Below are positions 47,073 through 55,703 of a stretch of DNA of 64,000 bases, piece after piece. The stretch is from assembly GCA_963720765.1 (NCBI GenBank), contig CAVRGS010000002.1:372001-436000 (forward strand), in the 5' to 3' direction. The DNA is from DASUAS01 sp963720765 (GTDB lineage: Bacteria > Actinomycetota > Acidimicrobiia > IMCC26256 > DASPTH01). Numbering within the stretch: position 1 is the stretch's first letter; each line of letters starts with the position of its first letter. Both the position numbers and the translations under genes were made by a program. The notes beneath the pieces are model-generated. The model was not told the DNA's origin. It saw only the letters and a list, made by a program, of their open reading frames with translations, and did no database searches.

Positions 47073-47585
47073 GTGGGGACGAAGTCGTTGCTCGGTGCCG
47101 CGTGTCGCGGGCTGGCCGTGGCGGTCGTGGGCGCGGTGATCGCCGGATGTGCGCTCGCGGGATGCGGTGGTGGCAACGAGCGACTGGCGACGCCCGCGTA
47201 CGAGCGGGAGGCCAGCAAGCTGTGTCGGCGCGGCAACCGCGCCGTCGCACGCGTCGAGATACCACCGCTCACCGCGGCGAACGGGTCGTGGGCGGCCGCC
47301 GCCCACGCGATGGCGCGCATCGTCGTCGTGCAGCGTGACACCATCGACGACCTGCGCAGCGTCCGTCCGCCCGAACGGCTCACCGACACCGTGCAGAAGT
47401 GGATCGCGCTCCTCGACCAGGGTGCCGACGAGCTCGAGATGATGAGCTTCCATCTGCGAGCCGGACGCACCGACCGGGCGCTCGAGTTCGGCGCCAAGGC
47501 GACGACCCTCCTGGACCGGGCGCGGGAGCTGATGGCACCGTTGCGGGTCACCTCGTGCCGCGGCCCCGTGCTGCCGACGGTCTGA
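47073..47585 (+). CDS. Predicted lipoprotein
   Basis: 170 residues, GTG start. Signal LAVAVVGAVIAGCALAGC has two possible lipobox Cys residues, followed by GGGNERLATPAYEREASKLC. The mature part is helical and carries two more Cys (about 52 and 163), perhaps a disulfide. Probably membrane-anchored on the outer face. The family is not recognised. Confidence 0.7.
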   Translation: MGTKSLLGAACRGLAVAVVGAVIAGCALAGCGGGNERLATPAYEREASKLCRRGNRAVARVEIPPLTAANGSWAAAAHAMARIVVVQRDTIDDLRSVRPPERLTDTVQKWIALLDQGADELEMMSFHLRAGRTDRALEFGAKATTLLDRARELMAPLRVTSCRGPVLPTV

Positions 47586-47603
47586 CCCATACGCTCCCAC
47601 CTG

Positions 47604-49055
47604 ATGGGTGCCGACGCCGGCTACGACCGCCTCACCGCGCTCGACGAGAGCTTCCTCCACCTCGAGCGTCCGGAGACGCCCATGCACGTCGGCGCGGTCG
47701 CGGTGCTCGAGCGGGCACCGTTCCACGATGCGGAGGGCCGCTTCCGCCTCGACGAGGTGCGGGCGCTGGTCGCGTCGCGGCTCCAGTTGATCCCGCGCTT
47801 CCGCAAGCGGGTGATGTCGGTGCCGTTCGGGCGCGGCCGACCGGTGTGGGTCGACCACGACGGCTTCGACATCGCCGACCACGTGCGGCTCACCACGTTG
47901 CCGGCGCCCGGGAACCGGCGGCAGCTGTTCGAGTTGGCGGAGCGCCTCATGACTCAGGTGCTCGACCGCGACCGACCGCTGTGGGAGCTCTGGTTCGTCG
48001 ACGGGGTCGACCGCGGCGAGCACGTCGGTCTGATCCACAAGTCCCACCACACGCTGACCGACGGCATCTCCGGCGTCGACATCGCGACCGTCCTGCTCGA
48101 CTTCGACCGCGAGCCCACCGTGCTCGATCCCGACGGGTGGATGCCGTCGCCCGCACCGGAGCCGAGCCGACTGGTCGTCGACACCGTGCGTGAGCGGATG
48201 ACGCGTCCGGCCGAGATGATGAGCACCGTGCGGCGGGCCACCGACGCGGCCGCCAACGCTCCGCGCGACGCGGTCGACCGTGCCGCAGGGCTCGGCCGGT
48301 CGATCGGCTCTCTGCTCAACGGTCAGGTCGTCGCGCCGCGGCTCTTCCTGAACGCGCCGGTCGGCAAGGGACGACGCATCGAGACCGTGCGCGTATCGCT
48401 CGACGCTGTTCGCAGGGTTCGTGCCGCGTTCGACTGCACGGTGAACGACGTCGTGCTCGCGGTGGTGGGCACCGCGGTGGCGCGTGTGCTCGACGCGCAC
48501 GACGAACTCGATCCCCGGCTCGTGCTCAATGCCTTCTGCCCGGTGTCGGTGCGCGACGACGGCCAACGCATGCAGCTCGGCAATCGCATCTCCACGATGG
48601 TCGTGCCGTTGGCGGTCGGTGAGCCCGACGCGCGCGTCCGGCTCGACGCGGTGCGCGCCACCACCGCCGACCTGAAGGAACGCCGGCAGGCCGTCGGCGC
48701 CGCCGCGCTGCTCGGCCTCTCCGAGTACGCCGCGCCCACGCTGCTCGGACTCGCGGCGCGCGTCGCGCACGCACAGCGGGTCGGCAACCTCATCGTCACC
48801 AACGTGCCGGGGCCCCAGGTGCCGCTCTACTGCCTCGGGGCGCAGATGTACGAGGTGTACCCGGTCGTCCCGTTGTCGAGGAACCTCACCCTCAACGTGG
48901 CGATCCTCTCGTATTGCGGCCAGCTGCACTTCGGGCTGATCGGCGACGGCCAGTCGGGGCGCGACCTCGAGCTGCTGGCCGGGGGCATCGAGGACGCGGT
49001 GGCCGAGTTGGAAGCGCTCGCAGCGCCGGAGGGGATCGACCGCACGGAGGTCTAG
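47604..49055 (+). CDS. Wax ester synthase/diacylglycerol acyltransferase (WS/DGAT) family
   Basis: 483 residues. These enzymes esterify fatty acyl-CoA to diacylglycerol or fatty alcohol, making storage lipids in actinobacteria. The active-site HHxxxDG motif is HHTLTDG near residue 148. DRLTALDESFLHLERPETPM at the start, LWELWFVDGVDRGEHVGLIH before the active site, and NLIVTNVPGPQVPLYCLGAQ are also family blocks. It is the normal length with no frame break. Confidence 0.93.
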   Translation: MGADAGYDRLTALDESFLHLERPETPMHVGAVAVLERAPFHDAEGRFRLDEVRALVASRLQLIPRFRKRVMSVPFGRGRPVWVDHDGFDIADHVRLTTLPAPGNRRQLFELAERLMTQVLDRDRPLWELWFVDGVDRGEHVGLIHKSHHTLTDGISGVDIATVLLDFDREPTVLDPDGWMPSPAPEPSRLVVDTVRERMTRPAEMMSTVRRATDAAANAPRDAVDRAAGLGRSIGSLLNGQVVAPRLFLNAPVGKGRRIETVRVSLDAVRRVRAAFDCTVNDVVLAVVGTAVARVLDAHDELDPRLVLNAFCPVSVRDDGQRMQLGNRISTMVVPLAVGEPDARVRLDAVRATTADLKERRQAVGAAALLGLSEYAAPTLLGLAARVAHAQRVGNLIVTNVPGPQVPLYCLGAQMYEVYPVVPLSRNLTLNVAILSYCGQLHFGLIGDGQSGRDLELLAGGIEDAVAELEALAAPEGIDRTEV

Positions 49056-49103
49056 CGTGGGCTGAGTGAGCATGAGCGTGAGTCAACGACCGGTGGAGCA
49101 GGC

Positions 49104-50438
49104 GTGAGCCGAACCGAGGATCCGACCGCCGAGGTCACCGACCTCCTGCAGCTGCTCATCCGCAACCAGTGCGTGAACGACGGCACGATCGCGTCGGGTG
49201 AGGAGACCCGCAGCGTCGATCTGCTCGCGGGGTACCTCGCCGGCGCCGGCGACCACGTGATCTTCGAGCCGCAGCCCGGCCGCCAGAGCCTGGTGTGCCG
49301 CATGGAGGGCACCGACCCCGACGCACCCGCACTGCTGCTCATGGGCCACACCGACGTCGTACCGGTGAATGCCGACGGTTGGTCGCGCGACCCGTTCGGG
49401 GCCGAGGTGGTCGACGGCTTCGTGTGGGGCCGCGGCGCGGTCGACATGCTCAACCTCACTGCGTCGCAGGCGGTCGCGTTCCGCCGTCTGGCCGACAGCG
49501 GCTTCCGCCCGCGCGGCACGCTCATCTACCTGGCCGTGGCCGACGAGGAGGCGCTCGGCACGTGGGGCGCCGACTGGCTGCTGCAGCACGAGCGAGAAGC
49601 GGTCTACGCCGACTACGTGCTCACGGAGGCGGGCGGGTTCCAGATCCCGACGCCGGCCGGTCCGCGCCTGCCCGTCGTGGTGGGGGAGAAAGGGACCTTC
49701 TGGACCAAGATCAAGGTGCACGGGACGCCGGGACACGGCTCCCAGCCCTTCCGCACCGACAACGCGTTGATCACCGCGGCCGAGGTGGTGCGCCGCATCG
49801 CCGACTACCGCCCGCAGACGCAGATCCACGAGTCGTGGCAGCAGTTCGTCGAGGGACTCCACTACGAGCGTGAGCTCACCCAGGCGTTGCTCAGCGAAGA
49901 AGGGTTCGCCGACGCGCTCGCCGAACTGCCGGTCGGCGTCGCGCGCCACTGGCACGCGTGCACGCACACCACGTTCGCGCCGACCGTCGCGCACGGCGGC
50001 ACCAAGACCAACGTGATCCCCGACCTGGTGGAGCTCGAGGTCGACATCCGCACACTGCCCGGTCAATCGGGTGAGGAAGCAACCGCGCTGCTGCGGGACG
50101 CGCTCGGCGACCTCGCCGACGCGGTCGACATCGAGTCGAACGACGATCCCGCCACGTCCTCACCGATCGACACGCCGCTGTGGGACTCGCTCTCGCGCGC
50201 GAGTGCCGCGCTGTGCGAGGGCTCTGCGCTGGTCCCGTCATTGATGGTCGGAGGAACCGACAACCGGTTCTACCGGCGCGCCGGGGCCGTGGGCTACGGC
50301 TTCGGCCTGTTCTCGCAACGTCTGCCCTACGAGGACTTCGCGGTGATGTTCCACGGCAACGACGAGAAGGTCGACCAGGAGTCGTTGGCGCTGTCGACGC
50401 AGTTGTGGGAGGCCGTCGCGCGCGACCTCGTGGGCTGA
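49104..50438 (+). CDS. M20-family metallopeptidase/deacylase
   Basis: 444 residues, GTG start. Zinc-binding residues of M20 enzymes are visible: His in LLLMGHTDVVPV, Asp in WGRGAVDMLN, Glu-Glu in VADEEALGTWG, and a C-terminal His in VMFHGNDEKVD. VEKGTFWTKIKVHGTPGHGS-like text (VGEKGTFWTKIKVHGTPGHG) marks the dimerisation lid. It may be a carboxypeptidase, acetylornithine deacetylase-like or amidohydrolase; the substrate cannot be told. Confidence 0.9.
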   Translation: MSRTEDPTAEVTDLLQLLIRNQCVNDGTIASGEETRSVDLLAGYLAGAGDHVIFEPQPGRQSLVCRMEGTDPDAPALLLMGHTDVVPVNADGWSRDPFGAEVVDGFVWGRGAVDMLNLTASQAVAFRRLADSGFRPRGTLIYLAVADEEALGTWGADWLLQHEREAVYADYVLTEAGGFQIPTPAGPRLPVVVGEKGTFWTKIKVHGTPGHGSQPFRTDNALITAAEVVRRIADYRPQTQIHESWQQFVEGLHYERELTQALLSEEGFADALAELPVGVARHWHACTHTTFAPTVAHGGTKTNVIPDLVELEVDIRTLPGQSGEEATALLRDALGDLADAVDIESNDDPATSSPIDTPLWDSLSRASAALCEGSALVPSLMVGGTDNRFYRRAGAVGYGFGLFSQRLPYEDFAVMFHGNDEKVDQESLALSTQLWEAVARDLVG

Positions 50439-50454
50439 CCGCGCGACTGTTCGA

Positions 50455-50721
50455 TCAGGTGCGGCCCGCGGCCCAGGTCCGGAACGCCGCCATCACCGGC
50501 TCACGGTCGGACGGCGCGAGTGCCTCGACGTCCGACTGCGACAACCGGCCGCCGAGGCGGATCACGGTGCGAAATTGGTCGAGCACGCTCGAACATCCCG
50601 GACAGATCGTGAGGTGATGCTCGAGCCGGACGACCTCGTCGTCCGGGAGCGCGCCGTCGAGGTACTCGGTGACGAGCTCGACGAATTCGTTGCAGGCAAG
50701 GTCGTTGACCGGCGGAGTCAT
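50455..50721 (-). CDS. Zinc-finger anti-sigma-type protein
   Basis: 88 residues with the zf-HC2 motif: Cys in DLACNEFVELVTEYLDGALP, then HHLTICPGCSSVLDQF (His-x3-Cys-x2-Cys). It is encoded right after the ECF sigma factor with a 4-base overlap, so it is likely its anti-sigma factor. No membrane segment is present, so it is a soluble sensor type, possibly redox-responsive through the Cys-bound zinc. Confidence 0.88.
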   Translation of the reverse strand: MTPPVNDLACNEFVELVTEYLDGALPDDEVVRLEHHLTICPGCSSVLDQFRTVIRLGGRLSQSDVEALAPSDREPVMAAFRTWAAGRT

Positions 50722-51380
50722 TGCGAAGGACTGCTTTCGAAGTAGGACTCGAGCGCGCTGCGGACCTTGGCACGGCCGCGATGGAGCAGTACCCGTTGGT
50801 TGGTCTCGCTCAACCCGAGGGTGTTGCAGACCTCCATCGACGTCCAGCCGTCGACGTCACGCAGCACCACGACCTCGCGTTGGGCAGGCGGCAGTGCACC
50901 GATCGCCGCGTCGAGCAGCTCGAGTGTCTCGGCACCGAGCAGGCGCGATTCGGGCTGGTGCTCCCAATCGAGCGGGAACGATCTCCAGTGCCCGGGCCAG
51001 TCCGGATCGTCGGCCGGCCGGAACCGATCGGGTTCGATCGTGGCGGTGGCGCCCTCGGCGAGTGCACCGGGCGCCGACGAGAAGGGGATGGTGCGCGCCT
51101 CACGTGCGCCGCGCGTACGGGCGAGGTTCATGAGGATCCGGTAGAGCCAGGTCTTCAACGACGATCTGCCCTCGAACCGGTCGATCCCACGGAGGACGGC
51201 GACCCAGGTCTCCTGCACGACTTCGTCAGCGAGCGAGTCGGTGGCCAGGTAGGTGCGGGCGGTACGGCGCAGGGGTGCGTGGTACTGGTCGAGCAGCCAC
51301 CGGAACGCGGTCTCGTCTCCCGTGCGGAGCGCGTCGACGAGCGCCGCGTCATCGCTGAAGTCGCCCCGCATCGGCGACAC
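50718..51380 (-). CDS. ECF-family RNA polymerase sigma factor
   Basis: 220 residues. Region 2: FRWLLDQYHAPLRRTARTYL, ADEVVQETWVAVLRGIDRFE, SLKTWLYRILMNLARTRGAR. Region 4: LDAAIGALPPAQREVVVLRD, then GWTSMEVCNTLGLSETNQRV, LLHRGRAKVRSALE. The GTG at 51380 or an ATG at 51371 may be the start. The adjacent zinc-finger protein is the likely partner. Confidence 0.92.
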   Translation of the reverse strand: MSPMRGDFSDDAALVDALRTGDETAFRWLLDQYHAPLRRTARTYLATDSLADEVVQETWVAVLRGIDRFEGRSSLKTWLYRILMNLARTRGAREARTIPFSSAPGALAEGATATIEPDRFRPADDPDWPGHWRSFPLDWEHQPESRLLGAETLELLDAAIGALPPAQREVVVLRDVDGWTSMEVCNTLGLSETNQRVLLHRGRAKVRSALESYFESSPSQ

Positions 51381-51517
51381 GGTAACCCGATTGCGTCATG
51401 GACCATGTCCTTCGGAGGACGACAGTGGATGCAGGACGTGTCGTCCGACAGCCTCATCGTCGTGCTCGCGTCGCGTTCGTGGTGCCGCGGCGTTGGTTCG
51501 TCGGGAGGAGCGCGAGC

Positions 51518-53467
51518 TCACACCAGCTCGGCGTCCGTGACCACCTCGACCAGCGCGGGGCCGGTGTGCGCGAGCGCATCGTGGAGTGCCTGATCGAGCT
51601 GCTCGGGCTCGGTGACCCGCACCCCGTGCGCGCCGCACAGGCGCGCGTAGGCCGCGAAGTCAGGATTGTGCAGGCCGGTCTGCCACACCTCGAAATGGCC
51701 GGCGCGCTGCTCCTTCGAGATCTTGCCCAAGGACGAGTTGTTGAGCAGCACGTGGGTGATGTCCATGTCGTACTTGACCGCGGTCGTGAGCTCGGCGAGG
51801 TACTGCCCGAACCCGCCGTCGCCCGTCACCGCGACGATGGCGCGCGTCGGATCGGCAGCCCACGCGCCCATCGCGGCGGGGAAGCCGAACCCGATGGAAC
51901 CGAGGTACCCCGACATCAGCACGGCCTGGTGCTCACCACTCTCGAAGTAGCGGCCGAACGAGTAGGCGTGGTTGCCGACATCGACGGTCAGCACTGCGCC
52001 ATCCGGTACGAGGCGCGTCATCGTGTCGAACACCGCCGCGGAGCTCACGCCCATCATGCGGTCGTCGGCGAGGCGGCGCGCCTTCTCCTCGCGCCAGATG
52101 GTCCATCGTTCGGCAACGTCGGCGCGCTGGTCGACGAGCCCCGGGGTGGCGGGCAGGCGGTCGCGCAGCAACGCTGCGGTGACACCCGCGTGCCCGAGCA
52201 CGGGGACGGTCACGGGGTGGAAGCGACCCAGCGCCATCGGGTCGAAGTCGACCTGCACGATCGGCTTGTAGGGGGCGATCCCGGTGTGGTTCGAGAACGA
52301 CGCACCGAACACGAGCAGCAAGTCGGACTCGTTCATCAGCCAGCTCGCCACCGGGGTGCCGCTGCGCCCGAGCACACCCGCGCCGAGGGGATGGCGATCC
52401 GAGATCAGCCCCTTGGCCTTGAACGTCGTCAGCACCGGGGCGCCGAGCGCCTCGGCCAGCTCGATGACCGGCTCCATCTCGAAGCGCACACCGTGACCGA
52501 CGACGACGACCGGGCGCTGAGCCTGGCCGATCAGCGCGAGCGCCTGCTCGAGCACAGCCCGCGATGGGCTGATGCGGTCGTCCGCCACGCGCCCGACCGG
52601 CGACGACGCGCCCTCGTCCGCGCCCGCGGGGAGCTCCTGCACCTCGTCGGGCAGCACCAGGTGCGCGACGTTCCGGCCGACCAGAGCGTGCTTGAGTGCC
52701 AACGTCATGAGCTCGGCGTGGTCGGATTCCGGGAGGACGGTCTTCGAGTAGCTGGCGACGTCGGAGAACGCAGCGGTGAGATCGACGTCCTGGAACGCGC
52801 CGCGTCCGAGCACCTTCGACGGCACCTGGCCCGACACCGCGAGCACGGGTGCCCGGTCGACCTTGGCGTCGTACAGGCCGGTGAGCAGGTTGGTGGAGCC
52901 CGGTCCCGCGATGCCGAAGCACGCGGCGACCCGCCCGGTGAGCTTCCCGTAGGCACTCGCCGCGAACGACGCCGCGCCCTCGTGGCGGATGCCGACGAAC
53001 GTGAGGTTGCCCGCCACCTCCTGGCGACGCATGGCGTCGGCGAACCCCAGGTTGGAGTGGCCGACCATGCCGAACACGTGGGTGACACCCCACGCGACCA
53101 TCGTCTCGACCATCACGTCGGAGACCGTGCGTTCGTGCTCGACGTCATCGGGGACGTCGACGTACACGCCGTCGTCGCGCACCTCGACGGGGAAGCGCGC
53201 CGGCGCATCGGTGAACCCGGGCGGTGGAGTGCCCGTGAGCGGGTCGTAGTCGTACCCGTGCCACGGGCACCGCAGCCAGCCCTTTTCGATCGAGCCCTCG
53301 CCGAGCGGTCCACCCTGGTGCGGGCACCGGTTGTCGAGGGCGCCGTACTCGTCACCGACGCGAGTCAGCACGATGCTGCGCCGACCGGCGACGACGGTGC
53401 GCACACGGCCCGTCGGCAGGTCCTCGAGTTCGGCCACCTTGTGCCACGTGCTCGTCGTTGGGTCCAC
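51518..53467 (-). CDS. Rieske [2Fe-2S]-ThDP enzyme fusion protein
   Basis: 649 residues from the GTG at 53467. Residues 1-105 form a Rieske ferredoxin domain with both cluster motifs, CPHQGG and CPWHGYDYD. The remaining 540 are a full three-domain thiamine enzyme of the acetolactate synthase/pyruvate oxidase group: VETMVAWGVTHVFGMVGHSN, FVGIRHEGAASFAASAYGKL with the catalytic Glu, and the ThDP motif AVTGDGGFGQYLAELTTAVK ending LLNNSS. A fused electron-transfer domain suggests oxidative decarboxylation with electrons leaving via Fe-S. The start at 53572 would bury the promoter dyad. Confidence 0.9.
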   Translation of the reverse strand: MDPTTSTWHKVAELEDLPTGRVRTVVAGRRSIVLTRVGDEYGALDNRCPHQGGPLGEGSIEKGWLRCPWHGYDYDPLTGTPPPGFTDAPARFPVEVRDDGVYVDVPDDVEHERTVSDVMVETMVAWGVTHVFGMVGHSNLGFADAMRRQEVAGNLTFVGIRHEGAASFAASAYGKLTGRVAACFGIAGPGSTNLLTGLYDAKVDRAPVLAVSGQVPSKVLGRGAFQDVDLTAAFSDVASYSKTVLPESDHAELMTLALKHALVGRNVAHLVLPDEVQELPAGADEGASSPVGRVADDRISPSRAVLEQALALIGQAQRPVVVVGHGVRFEMEPVIELAEALGAPVLTTFKAKGLISDRHPLGAGVLGRSGTPVASWLMNESDLLLVFGASFSNHTGIAPYKPIVQVDFDPMALGRFHPVTVPVLGHAGVTAALLRDRLPATPGLVDQRADVAERWTIWREEKARRLADDRMMGVSSAAVFDTMTRLVPDGAVLTVDVGNHAYSFGRYFESGEHQAVLMSGYLGSIGFGFPAAMGAWAADPTRAIVAVTGDGGFGQYLAELTTAVKYDMDITHVLLNNSSLGKISKEQRAGHFEVWQTGLHNPDFAAYARLCGAHGVRVTEPEQLDQALHDALAHTGPALVEVVTDAELV

Positions 53468-53496
53468 GCCGGTTGTGTCCTCCGAACCCGCCGACC

Positions 53497-53536
53497 CGTT
53501 ACACCCGCGGTCGTGCCCGGGAGTCGTCGTGTAACG
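53497..53536. promoter_or_regulatory. Dyad in the Rieske-ThDP/flavodoxin divergent gap
   Basis: CGTTACAC (53497-53504) and GTGTAACG (53529-53536) are perfect 8-base inverted copies with a 24-base spacer, centred between two divergent genes. This could be a shared operator or mirrored promoter elements. Confidence 0.5.
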
Positions 53537-53564
53537 CTGCGCTCCCGAGCAAGACAGTCTGCGC

Positions 53565-54323
53565 ATGCACACCGATCAGATGTCCACACAGATGCACGAC
53601 GCGATGGCGCCCCAGAGCGCCTGGGACTTCTCCGATCTCCGCGCCCTGTTCATCAACTGCACGCTGAAGCGCTCACCGGAGACCTCCAACACTCAGGGAC
53701 TCGCCGACATCTCGATGGAGATCATGCGACGACAAGGCGTGACCGTCGACGTGGTGCGCGCCATCGACCACGACATCGCGACCGGTGTGTGGCCCGACAT
53801 GACCGAGCACGGATGGGATCGCGACGAGTGGCCGTCCATCTTCGAGCAGGTCGAGGCCGCGCACATCCTCGTGCTCTGCACCCCGATCTGGTTGGGCGAG
53901 AAGTCGTCGGTCTGCACTCAGATCATCGAGCGGCTGTACGGCAACAGCCACCTGTTGAACGACGCGGGCCAGTACCGGTACTACGGCCGCGTCGGTGGTT
54001 GCCTGGTCACCGGCAACGAGGACGGCGTCAAGCACTGCGCGATGAACGTGCTGTACTCGCTCCAGCACCTCGGCTACGTCATCCCTCCGCAGGCGGACGC
54101 GGGGTGGATCGGCGAAGCGGGCCCTGGTCCTTCGTACCTGGATCCGGGTTCCGGAGGACCGCAGAACGACTTCACCAACCGCAACACCACGTTCATGACG
54201 TGGAACCTGTTGCACCTGGCGCGCATGATCACCGATGCCGGAGGCATCCCCGTGCACGGCAACCAGCGCGCCGCGTGGGACGCCGGCGCCCGCTTCGACT
54301 TCCCGAACCCCGAGTACCGCTGA
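53565..54323 (+). CDS. Flavodoxin-like NAD(P)H-dependent oxidoreductase
   Basis: 252 residues. The flavodoxin-fold FMN site begins RALFINCTLKRSPETSNTQG; ILVLCTPIWLGEKSSVCTQI is the second FMN loop, and YYGRVGGCLVTGNEDGVKHC the third. This fits the NADPH-dependent FMN reductase/NQO superfamily. It is divergent from the Rieske-ThDP gene and could exchange electrons with it or supply reduced flavin. In-frame ATGs at 53580 and 53592 are alternative starts. Confidence 0.87.
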   Translation: MHTDQMSTQMHDAMAPQSAWDFSDLRALFINCTLKRSPETSNTQGLADISMEIMRRQGVTVDVVRAIDHDIATGVWPDMTEHGWDRDEWPSIFEQVEAAHILVLCTPIWLGEKSSVCTQIIERLYGNSHLLNDAGQYRYYGRVGGCLVTGNEDGVKHCAMNVLYSLQHLGYVIPPQADAGWIGEAGPGPSYLDPGSGGPQNDFTNRNTTFMTWNLLHLARMITDAGGIPVHGNQRAAWDAGARFDFPNPEYR

Positions 54324-54343
54324 CGGTCGTCGGAGCGACCTCG

Positions 54344-54709
54344 CTACGTCGCGCCGCGAAGTCGCAGGGCGCGGTCGAGAGCGAGGTTGCCCGATCCGGC
54401 CCAGACCAGGAACAGCATCGCGAGGAGCATCGCCGGTGCCACGCCGAGGTGGAACGTGCCGCCGTCGACGCGCCCGGCGGTGGCGATCGCGCCCATGAGG
54501 TTGAGGGCCAGCAGCGCGGCGGCCGGGCGGGTGCACAACCCGACGACGAGCAGGATCCCGCCGAGGAGCTCGAGGGTCCCGACCAGGTAGGTGGCGACCT
54601 CGGGCGCGGGGATCCCATAGCGGTCGAAGTCGGCGCTCTCCTGGGTGTGGTCGACGAACTTGCCCAGCGAGAACGTCACGAAGAGCACGCCGGTGACGAC
54701 GCGCACCAC
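54344..54709 (-). CDS. DoxX-family membrane protein
   Basis: 121 residues with four hydrophobic segments: VVRVVTGVLFVTFSLGKFVD, VATYLVGTLELLGGILLVVG, AAALLALNLMGAIATAG and LGVAPAMLLAMLFLVWAG. DoxX-like proteins are quinone-linked or of unknown function. No ATG exists; I take the double GTG at 54704-54709. It follows PAC2 on the same strand. Confidence 0.82.
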   Translation of the reverse strand: MVRVVTGVLFVTFSLGKFVDHTQESADFDRYGIPAPEVATYLVGTLELLGGILLVVGLCTRPAAALLALNLMGAIATAGRVDGGTFHLGVAPAMLLAMLFLVWAGSGNLALDRALRLRGAT

Positions 54710-54771
54710 GGTGGTGGTCCACGCGCCGGCCCCGTGGGTGCGCGAGCCGACGGCCCACGCAGTGAGCGACG

Positions 54772-55668
54772 TCAGGACCCGCCGTCCTGTTCGCGCAGGA
54801 AGCGCTCCACTTCGGCGGCGAGGTCCTCGCCGTCGGGCACCGAGCCGCCGCCCGCGGGGTGTCCTCCGAGGACGATGCCGCGTTCGTCGGCGTCTTCGGC
54901 GTCGACGCGACCTTCGAGCTCGCGCACGTAGCTGCTCACCTCGTCGTTGTCGCGGATCGCGTGGTCGACCTGCACGCGCCAGAGGTCGACGAGCTGGTCG
55001 AGACCGTGGAGGTCGAGGTCGAGTTCGGCGAGCTGGCCGAAGCGCTCGAGGAGCGCGCGCGTCGCAGGGGGATTGGGTGGCGTCGACACGTAGTGGGGGA
55101 CGGGCGCCCACAGTGACGCCGAACGCAGACCACTCGCCCGGCACGCGTCGTGCAGCACGCCGACGATGCCGGTCGGTCCTTCGTACTGCGAACGTTGGAG
55201 CTCGAGCCCGTTGACGAGGTCGGGATCGGACGCGGTGCCGGTGACCCGCACCCCACGCGTGTGCGGGACGTCGCCGAGCAGCGCACCGAGGGTCACGACC
55301 ATGTCGCAGCCGGTCTCCTCGGCCACCGACACGACCGCGCGGCAGAACGACCTCCACCGCACGTTCGGCTCGACGCCGCGCAGCACCACGAGGTCACGCT
55401 CGTCGAACGTGACCGCGAAGCAGTCGTTGGCCGGCCACGTGATCGAGCGGGCCACGCCGTCGACGAGCTCGATCTGGGGGCGGTGCGACTGGTAGTCGAG
55501 GTGCTCGTCCGGTTCGATGCCCGCGATGCGGAGGGGATCGCGCTGGCGGACGAGCCAGTCGGCGGCACCGGTGGCCGCGTCGCCGGCGTCGTTCCACCCC
55601 GAGAAGGCGGCCACGAGCAGCGGACGACGGAGGCTCGGATGGCGCTCCCAGACCAGGCCGTCGGTCAT
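54772..55668 (-). CDS. PAC2-family protein
   Basis: 298 residues. PLLVAAFSGWNDAGDAATGA, VDGVARSITWPANDC, TLGALLGDVPHTRGVRVTGT and GIVGVLHDACRASGLRSASL-like helices match the PAC2 (proteasome assembly chaperone 2-like) family that is widespread in actinobacteria. The C-terminal 100 residues are helical and acidic. Some members assist proteasome assembly in eukaryotes; the bacterial role is not settled. Confidence 0.9.
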   Translation of the reverse strand: MTDGLVWERHPSLRRPLLVAAFSGWNDAGDAATGAADWLVRQRDPLRIAGIEPDEHLDYQSHRPQIELVDGVARSITWPANDCFAVTFDERDLVVLRGVEPNVRWRSFCRAVVSVAEETGCDMVVTLGALLGDVPHTRGVRVTGTASDPDLVNGLELQRSQYEGPTGIVGVLHDACRASGLRSASLWAPVPHYVSTPPNPPATRALLERFGQLAELDLDLHGLDQLVDLWRVQVDHAIRDNDEVSSYVRELEGRVDAEDADERGIVLGGHPAGGGSVPDGEDLAAEVERFLREQDGGS

Positions 55669-55703
55669 CGAGCCAGCCTAGGGCCGCCGTCTACAGTGCC
55701 GCG

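Noticed and set aside
46491..49073. A very long minus-strand open frame upstream of pyrE, over the WS/DGAT gene
   Set aside because: It only extends pyrE without conservation; the WS/DGAT and lipoprotein genes on the plus strand explain the region.
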